From Hanleya hanleyi (taxonomy: Eukaryota > Mollusca > Polyplacophora > Lepidopleurida > Hanleyidae), in assembly GCA_036873755.1 (NCBI GenBank), contig JAVTVY010020598.1, forward strand, positions 1 to 64,000: DNA of 64,000 nucleotides, written 5' to 3'. The position numbers and the translations under genes were made by a program. Position 1 is the stretch's first letter; every line of letters begins with the position of its first letter. The notes below the pieces were generated by a model that was given only the letters and a program-made list of their open reading frames with translations, searched no databases and was not told the DNA's origin. Below are positions 63,161 to 64,000 of the stretch, piece after piece.

Positions 63161-64000
63161 ACGACAGTTTAGAGCGACAGTTTGAAATTTTAATTTCTGC
63201 CAAAAACAGCAAGACTTTGAGCAAACCTGAAAACATGGAAGTTAAGATACAGAAGTATAACCAGTTTTAGACTGTTATCCCTGGAACGACAGATTGCTGC
63301 GATAGTTTGAAATCATTTTTCCTGAGCGACAGATTGCAGCGACACTTTGAGAGGGTATATTCTCTCGGACGACAGATTGCTGCGACAGTTTGAAACCATT
63401 TTACCTGAGGGACAAATTGCAGTGACAATTTGACAATGTGTATTCTCTCAAACGACAGTTTGCTGCGACAGTTTAAAACTGTTTTCCCTGAGCGACAGTT
63501 TGCAGCGACACTTTGACCGAGTATCTCCTGTTTGGAGATGCATTGGACATGCCAACACTGGCACCCTTCTACACTTGTCAAACCTGACCGATTTTCTCGT
63601 AACACTTCCTATGAATGAAAACTATTGATAGGGAAATGGAGAAATGTGAATGGACATGCTATATTCTGTGGGACGACAGATTGCTGCGACAGTTTGAAAC
63701 TGTTTTTCCTTTGCGACAGTTTGCAGCGACACATTAATACTATTTTTCCTGAGCGACAGATTGCAGCGACACTTTGACAAGGTGTATTTCCTCAGGCGAC
63801 AGTTTGCAGCGACACTTTTGGAAGGTATATTCTCTCGGATGACAGATTGCTGCGACAGTTTGAAACCATTTTTCCTGAGCGACAGATTGCTGCGACACAT
63901 TGAGACCATTTTTCCTGAGCGACATATTGCAGCGACACTTTGACAAAGTATATTCTCTCAAACGACAGATTGCTGCGACAGTTTGAAACCGTTTTTCCTG
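63161..64000. repeat. Degenerate tandem repeat, about 40-bp units, running off the window
   Basis: Words CGACAGATTGC(T/A)GCGACA, CTTTGA or GTTTGAAAC, and TTTTTCCTGAG or TATTCTCTC alternate, making an approximately 80-bp double unit. The array is interrupted at about 63,520-63,665 by non-repeat sequence and continues to the window end. Frames over it on either strand look like repeat artefacts. Confidence 0.85.

Noticed and set aside
63161..64000. Protein repeats with CRCNLSLRKN-like motifs on the minus strand, resembling a zinc or venom-like repeat
   Set aside because: The frame follows a degenerate DNA tandem repeat, is broken by stops, and the plus strand is equally open.

Overview
The window is animal (invertebrate) genomic DNA. 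There is no operonic bacterial gene layout. It is full of SINEs, LINEs, MITEs and minisatellites. Two SINE copies carry a core I associate with marine molluscs, so a mollusc, most likely a bivalve, is my best guess for the host. That assignment rests on recall, not on a search.

Region 1 (1 to about 14.5 kb) is an endogenous, partly decayed Maverick/Polinton-type virus (adintovirus-like); its other end lies left of the window. Reading leftward from 4850 there are a retroviral-like integrase with chromodomain, a mucin-like membrane protein, an FtsK/HerA-type packaging ATPase, a small basic/hydrophobic virion protein, a 244-aa conserved protein, a two-part virion protein and a pX-like protein. 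Polymerase, major capsid protein and protease are not in the window. Between 4.8 and 13.5 kb lies an accessory module: two paralogous PC4-like proteins, a Gln-rich protein, two RING proteins with the same unusual spacing, an acidic/basic protein and a CARD-PC4-like fusion. Many genes have their own TATA box and initiator. Three accessory genes end in a stem-loop plus purine-rich element that matches the 3' end signal of replication-dependent histone mRNAs. Virion and integration genes are broken, several of them by short tandem duplications.

Region 2 (14.5 to 26.8 kb) holds no convincing gene. It contains copies of an unclassified multi-kb repeat, a TTAA-flanked MITE, SINE pieces, a perfect 66-bp-arm inverted repeat and a cluster of CACTCAA/TTGAGTG motifs.

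Region 3 (26.8 to 34.0 kb) is an apparently full-length L1/Tx1-like LINE with intact ORF1 and ORF2 reading frames, a run of about 67 A and a 15-bp target-site duplication. It looks young.

Region 4 (34.0 to 64 kb) is a repeat graveyard: three more TTAA MITEs, fragments of a Penelope-like-type reverse transcriptase family, a 770-bp tandem duplication, a decayed minus-strand LINE nested in that family, a SINE with its target duplication inside a satellite, and large minisatellites with units of 29/37, 30, 42 and 51 bp. The long reading frames over the 51-bp and 42-bp arrays exist because those units are multiples of three; they are not genes. I found no host protein-coding gene I could support.
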